A DNA stretch of 64,000 nt, taken from positions 58,901,120 to 58,965,119 of the forward strand of contig JANVCC010000018.1 in the NCBI GenBank assembly GCA_025345505.1. Direction: 5' to 3'. This stretch comes from Todiramphus chloris collaris (Eukaryota; Chordata; Aves; Coraciiformes; Alcedinidae). Position 1 is the stretch's first letter. Each line of letters begins with the position of its first letter. Shown one piece after another: positions 61,901 to 64,000 of the stretch. Both the position numbers and the translations under genes were made by a program. The notes beneath the pieces were generated by a model, which saw nothing but the letters and a program-made list of their open reading frames with translations, made no database searches and was not told the DNA's origin.

Positions 61901-64000
61901 TGGACTTTGTGAAGCAAGGTGACATCCTTGATAATTAAAACTTCATTTTAGGTGCATATGTCTTTATCCTGTTTGCTGTCTTATAGGAAACCAAGGATTA
62001 GAGCCTTTGTTGTACTGGCCAGAAACTGTTAAAAAAGGCTGTTATGTATTGAATGCATACAAAATTCCTCTGTCAGACAGTTATTGATGTGAAATGAGGC
62101 TGGCCCCATCAAAATAGAACATGAAACTTATTTGCATTCTAAAAGATGTGATTCACAGCTTGAGAGGGCAGAACATAGCAATGTGAGCACTTTTACGTGT
62201 TTTGATTTAATGAAATAAAGCTCTTAATTTGTTGTTTGATAGTTACCACAAACTATTGCTTTTGGTGCATATTGAATGTAACACATACGAATAGTTGTGG
62301 ATGTAAGTAAATGAATACAGGGCCTGGGGCTGCCTCCTCTGTGCACAGGAACTAGGTGAGCTTCATCACACAGCCAGGCCAGTGACATTCAGTCCATATC
62401 TTGCTCTTTTGGTCCTGACCAAAAACTTGCCCAACTTTATCAAACTAGGGATTGGTTTTTGAGGGTAAATGAAAGTTCAGTGCATAAAATGTGACTGTTT
62501 TATTTAGGCATTAAACTGATTTTGAAAAATCCTGGAAGTTACATTTACAAATCATTGACTTGGTCAAATTTGTGTTTTGTTATCTTGAATTATTTTTCAT
62601 TTATGTGACTGTAGTACAAAAGATGCATTGTCTGATTTTCTGTCACGAAGGACAGGGCGAGTTTGCCTTCCACAAATAGTAAGTCAATCCTGGTTGTTAA
62701 ACAGCCTTTGGTACATTTGCCAGGCTGTCTAACTAGTTTCCAGTACTGTTAGCTCTCTGTCCTGAAGGTTGTATGTACTTTTCACTCCTGTTTTGTGAGG
62801 TTTTAACTCTTAGTTGCTCATAGTGATACCTGCTCTGGTACTATAAAGACACTGTCTTTATTCATTCTTCCTAAATGTGAAAAATGCATTCATCAGCAGA
62901 GCTTGCTGATGAATGCATGCACTCCATTCTCCAGTGCTTATATTCTCTCCTCTCTAGCCAATATCCCTGTGTAGTGTTTTCGTCATTCCTACATGTACAT
63001 TCACTCAAACACAAAAGAGATGCACAGGCAAAAGAGGTGCATGATGTGGATGAAAAAACAATTTGAAGGAAAGGCGCATTCCTCAAAATGCCATTTTGAA
63101 TATCAACTAGGTGTTATTTGTCTTTTTTCCTCATAGAACTTCAGAGTGCCTGTGTTTTAGGTTGCTGAAATTTCTGCCATTCCCTATTGGAAGAAAAGAA
63201 AGAAAATGTAGTGGTCCCAACCAAAACTAAATGTTCAATACTTAACCATGTCAGAGCTGACAGTTGTTCGGTCTTTCTCCTTCTGAAACCAGCAATGTTC
63301 AGTTTGATGACCGAGGCCTGAAGACAGCCAAGACTGTCATTAGTGTTTGGGAATCATGAGCATCTTCACTTGTATGTCCATTCATGGGACTGACATTGGC
63401 TGTTGAAAATAATCCCTAAGGAGTGAAGCTAGACTGCTAGAAGAATTACACACACCAGTGAAGAGAAAGAGAAAGCAGGGGTTTAAGGAACATCTGAGAG
63501 AGAAAATCAGGGGTTTAGATGAACTGTTGCATTCAGCTTTATTGCAAAATATTCAGGAGGGAATTACGGAAGAACAGTCTTTCAAATAGGAAAAAGAAGA
63601 TTTTTTAAAAGCCTTCAGCAGTGGATGCCTTTTTGTGACCTCAAAAGTGGATGGAAAATAGTCATCTTGAAGTAAAGAGAATAAAAATAATGGTGACTGT
63701 GAAATTGGGGAGGTTTTAAAATTATGTTAGAAGTATCCATATGCCTTAGGCAATCCTTTTAGAAATCAGTATGTCTCTCGATTTTGGGGTTTGTTTGTTT
63801 TGTTTTGTTTTTTTTTTTTAATTAATAACTTCTTTTAGAAAATAGTCCTACAAGTTATGAACACTTTGCTGAATTTCTTCCTGTATCTGGTCTATGGTCA
63901 TTTCAGGTGGCATTTGACTTAAAATTGAACAGTGAAATTCAATTTTTTTTCTCCTTTGTGTTTAATACAAACATATGTAATTCCAGATTTTAATTCTATC
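58965..64000 (+). other. AKAP7 intron following the short-isoform exon (incomplete)
   Basis: About 5 kb of intron continues to the window end. The 23-residue beta-specific exon and the common exon with the PKA-binding helix were looked for and not seen. It holds a perfect hairpin at 62884-62918 and a T-rich run near 63792-63821. No other gene or repeat was recognised. Confidence 0.65.
62884..62918. repeat. perfect inverted repeat, 15-bp arms, 5-nt loop
   Basis: ATGCATTCATCAGCA and its exact reverse complement TGCTGATGAATGCAT flank the loop GAGCT. It could form a strong cruciform or RNA stem-loop. No flanking transposon sequence was recognised. Confidence 0.95.

Overview
This is a vertebrate nuclear sequence and almost certainly avian. 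It is AT-rich and intron-dominated, with GT-AG splice sites. Its only clear dispersed repeats are CR1 LINE fragments, which end in the bird/reptile-type ATTCTGTGA tail. No bacterial, phage, CRISPR or tRNA features were seen.

Nearly the whole window is one gene on the + strand, AKAP7 (A-kinase anchoring protein 7, AKAP18). Six internal coding exons of the long (gamma/delta-type) isoform lie at 2819-2947, 4020-4165, 8118-8254, 13802-13962, 26527-26639 and 37011-37155. All junction phases agree and the reading frame is continuous. These exons encode a basic nuclear-localisation-like N-terminal segment and a 2H-phosphoesterase domain with both HxT motifs. The first long-isoform exon is at or just left of position 1, where CpG-rich sequence with a plausible donor at 8-9 is visible. 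A second, internal CpG-island promoter near 58.4-58.9 kb drives the short alpha/beta-type first exon (58916-58964), which encodes the MGQLCC lipid-anchoring N-terminus. The shared C-terminal exon(s) with the PKA-binding helix were not found and should lie to the right of the window.

The most striking object is in the 10.4 kb AKAP7 intron between 26639 and 37011. It is a complete, uninterrupted, intronless 811-codon open frame on the - strand (32527 to 30092) encoding MSH5, the meiotic MutS-gamma subunit. MSH5 is normally split into many exons, so this is a retrogene. It has kept an intact frame and all ATPase motifs, and it sits downstream of its own CpG island (about 33085-33540). It therefore looks like a functional retrogene nested antisense in AKAP7, and it could be the working MSH5 of this bird.

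The rest is intron. It holds five CR1 fragments (8.9, 24.0, 24.6-25.5, 33.6 and 40.5 kb), a possible LTR remnant (41.7-41.96 kb), a perfect 47-bp tandem duplication (48.36 kb), a (GGGGCC)6 tract in the short-isoform promoter (58.7 kb), a perfect 15-bp-arm hairpin (62.9 kb), a 22-bp palindrome (41.4 kb), and poly-T and other simple repeats.
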